Positions 62,455 to 64,000 of a DNA stretch of 64,000 nt are shown piece by piece. Source of the DNA: Hymenolepis diminuta. Its lineage: Eukaryota; Platyhelminthes; Cestoda; Cyclophyllidea; Hymenolepididae. The stretch's first letter is position 1, and the number at the start of each line of letters is the position of its first letter. Location of the stretch: positions 224,225 through 288,224 of the forward strand of contig CAADRB010000047.1 of the NCBI GenBank assembly GCA_900708905.1. Direction: 5' to 3'. The notes under the pieces are model-generated. The model saw nothing but the letters and a program-made list of their open reading frames with translations, was not told where the DNA came from and made no database searches. The translations under genes and the position numbers were made by a program.

Positions 62455-62580
62455 ACTCATATTGAGTGGGATGACGAATTCTGTTAATCCCCTTATTAAC
62501 TAAGTCCAACTAGTGCGCATAGAATCCATGACCTCTGACTTCGCAAGAGAGTGTTAACTACTGCGACACTGATGTACATC
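62455..62580 (-). repeat. tRNA-derived SINE copy
   Basis: The order GAATTCTGTTAATCCCCTTA, then AAGTCCAACTAGTGCGCA, then CCATGACCTCTGACTTCGC, then GAGTGTTAACTACTGCGACA gives body junction, box B and box A in reverse complement, matching 49058-49163. Confidence 0.6.
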
Positions 62581-63249
62581 AATTTCTAATAATACAGTTC
62601 AATAACCACACGCCTGATGTGAAGGATCATTCCAGTTGCGACTCAAGAAAATATGTATACGGCTGGGGATACATTCAATTCCCGTTTATTATTTAATTCA
62701 ATATAAATGTATTCCGTCCTATTAAATGTTATCCTACATGCGGATAATAAAAACAGACTCCCGTGATAGAGATACGCTTGGTATTAGGATAGAGGAGCTG
62801 ATTTTATTGAGTAAGATAAGTAAACAGTATACTGATTTTGCAAAATCGAATTCCCTCACAATTTAATCGCTTTTTGATAGTAAATACAAGTAATCATCAC
62901 CAACACATTGATTAAATGTAATTTTTAAAACTATAAAATAAAGCAAGGTTGTGAACATGACTATGAAAATGCGCTAGAGATCGCCAACTCAACTCTATAA
63001 AGTTGCACGGTTCTAGAAATGCGATTTCTCCAAATAAGACCAAATAAATACGAAAAGACGCAATCCCGTTCATGGAAAATTAGCTCTAAGTTCAAAATCA
63101 AGGTCCCACTTAATTATACGCTCTCAAAAATATCAATCATGAAGATTTCAGGAAAAAAAACTATTCAATAATTTATTTCAAAAAATTCTCTTTTTAAATC
63201 CTCTTATTATACTTGTCTCTCTCCAATAAATGCCATTAATAGGAATCAT

Positions 63250-63330
63250 AGATAATGTCTTGTGTGCACGGAAAGTCCAGTATTGATCCCACATCACTGA
63301 CATATTAACCCCACGCCACCAGTTTGATGA
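63250..63330 (-). repeat. degenerate SINE head
   Basis: TATTGATCCCACATCACTGA, then CATATTAACCCCACGCCACC follows the reverse-complement head pattern, with more substitutions than the copy at 62515. Confidence 0.4.
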
Positions 63331-63909
63331 AAAAACTCCCACGTCATCGTCATGGCAAGGTCAACCACTATTCATCGAGTGATCCAATGTCTGAATTATT
63401 ATGTTCAAACACACCGGACATGAAAGTCAGTTAACAGTAATGACGGGTTCACTTTTATCTGATCAATCGCAACCCAGGTGTAATTAGTCTTGATATATAT
63501 GAGTCATAACAATTATGTTTATTCTCCCATACCTTCTTTATCTGGGTAACTGACATTTCCAAAAATAGTACAAAGAAAAGCATAGCCTTTAGAGTCTATA
63601 GTGTCATATGTATATCTGCAAAACCCCCCAATTTTCCAAGTCTCTTTAACCACTACTTCCTTGCCCAATATTGAATACTAGTTAAATCGTTAAAACTCGC
63701 CATAGTTTTGCCTTCTCATAATTGCTAACTTCGTACTATGTCGTCTAAAGTTATGAGTAGTTAATAAGAATCGTTTACTGACCAGTCAAAATCGAAACAG
63801 CAAAGTGAAGAAGCATAGAGTTAGTATGTAAGTGAATTGCGAAAAAAAACAAAACAGAAGTATTTCACAGAATTGTCATAAGCAAAGGCAAGGAATACTG
63901 AAGTTTCTC

Positions 63910-64000
63910 TGGTAGGGAATCGCATTCTGCTACACCCCTTATTGACTGGAGTCAACTAGTACCATGCACATCACGAGATATGCATTGATCTTGTGAACTC
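63910..64000 (-). repeat. SINE copy cut by the right edge
   Basis: TTTCTCTGGTAGGGAATCGC, then CACCCCTTATTGACTGGAGT, then AACTAGTACC matches the junction blocks at 26960, 49058 and 62470. The tRNA-like head begins near 63980 and runs off the window. Confidence 0.5.

Larger units (their letters stand above)
62342..64000. other. probable intron or upstream region of the polyhomeotic homologue
   Basis: The exon at 62341 begins with an acceptor, so at least the sequence directly to its right is intron. I found no convincing further exon up to the right edge. The region contains three SINE heads, listed separately. Confidence 0.5.

Noticed and set aside
1..64000. CRISPR arrays, operons, bacterial promoters
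   Set aside because: No regularly spaced direct repeats, and the gene structure is eukaryotic.

Overview
The window looks like an AT-rich animal genome with sparse coding. Evidence: spliced genes with GT-AG introns, AATAAA poly(A) signals, a Polycomb-group gene of the polyhomeotic family, a decayed mariner element and tRNA-derived SINE copies. A flatworm is a reasonable guess from base composition and gene texture, but nothing seen here fixes the phylum.

Layout. From the left edge to about 40.3 kb I could support no intact gene. This tract holds diverged repeats: SINE copies, at least two other dispersed families, LTR-like islands, a coding-like relic at 11.6-12.3 kb, a stop-poor island near 19.1 kb, and a kinase-like peptide at the extreme left edge. 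Part of it could be long introns of a gene lying off the left side. Between 40.3 and 54.5 kb lie three plus-strand, intron-poor genes, each with a good ATG context and a nearby poly(A) signal. They are a 567-residue SAM-domain protein with four degenerate internal repeats (40393-42169), a 263-residue orphan protein (46587-47378), and a 190-residue tail-anchored protein whose middle carries a segment very like the autophagy (LIR) motif of the FAM134/RETREG ER-phagy receptors (53724-54296). A fossil mariner transposon sits at 51661-52954 between the last two. From 58.2 kb to the right edge the minus strand carries the 3' part of a polyhomeotic homologue, with at least five exons that join in phase. 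They contain an HD1-like motif, a heavily eroded FCS zinc-finger region, a proline run and a C-terminal SAM domain. Its 5' exons were not found and probably lie beyond the right edge.

How the genes relate. Two SAM-domain genes lie about 16 kb apart, and two of the orphan proteins carry LC8 dynein-light-chain-like TQT/GVQTD motifs near their N-termini. No shared pathway is proven. The most interesting item is the tail-anchored LIR protein, followed by the repeat-SAM protein and the eroded FCS finger of the polyhomeotic homologue. All family calls come from reading the sequence by eye; no database search was possible.
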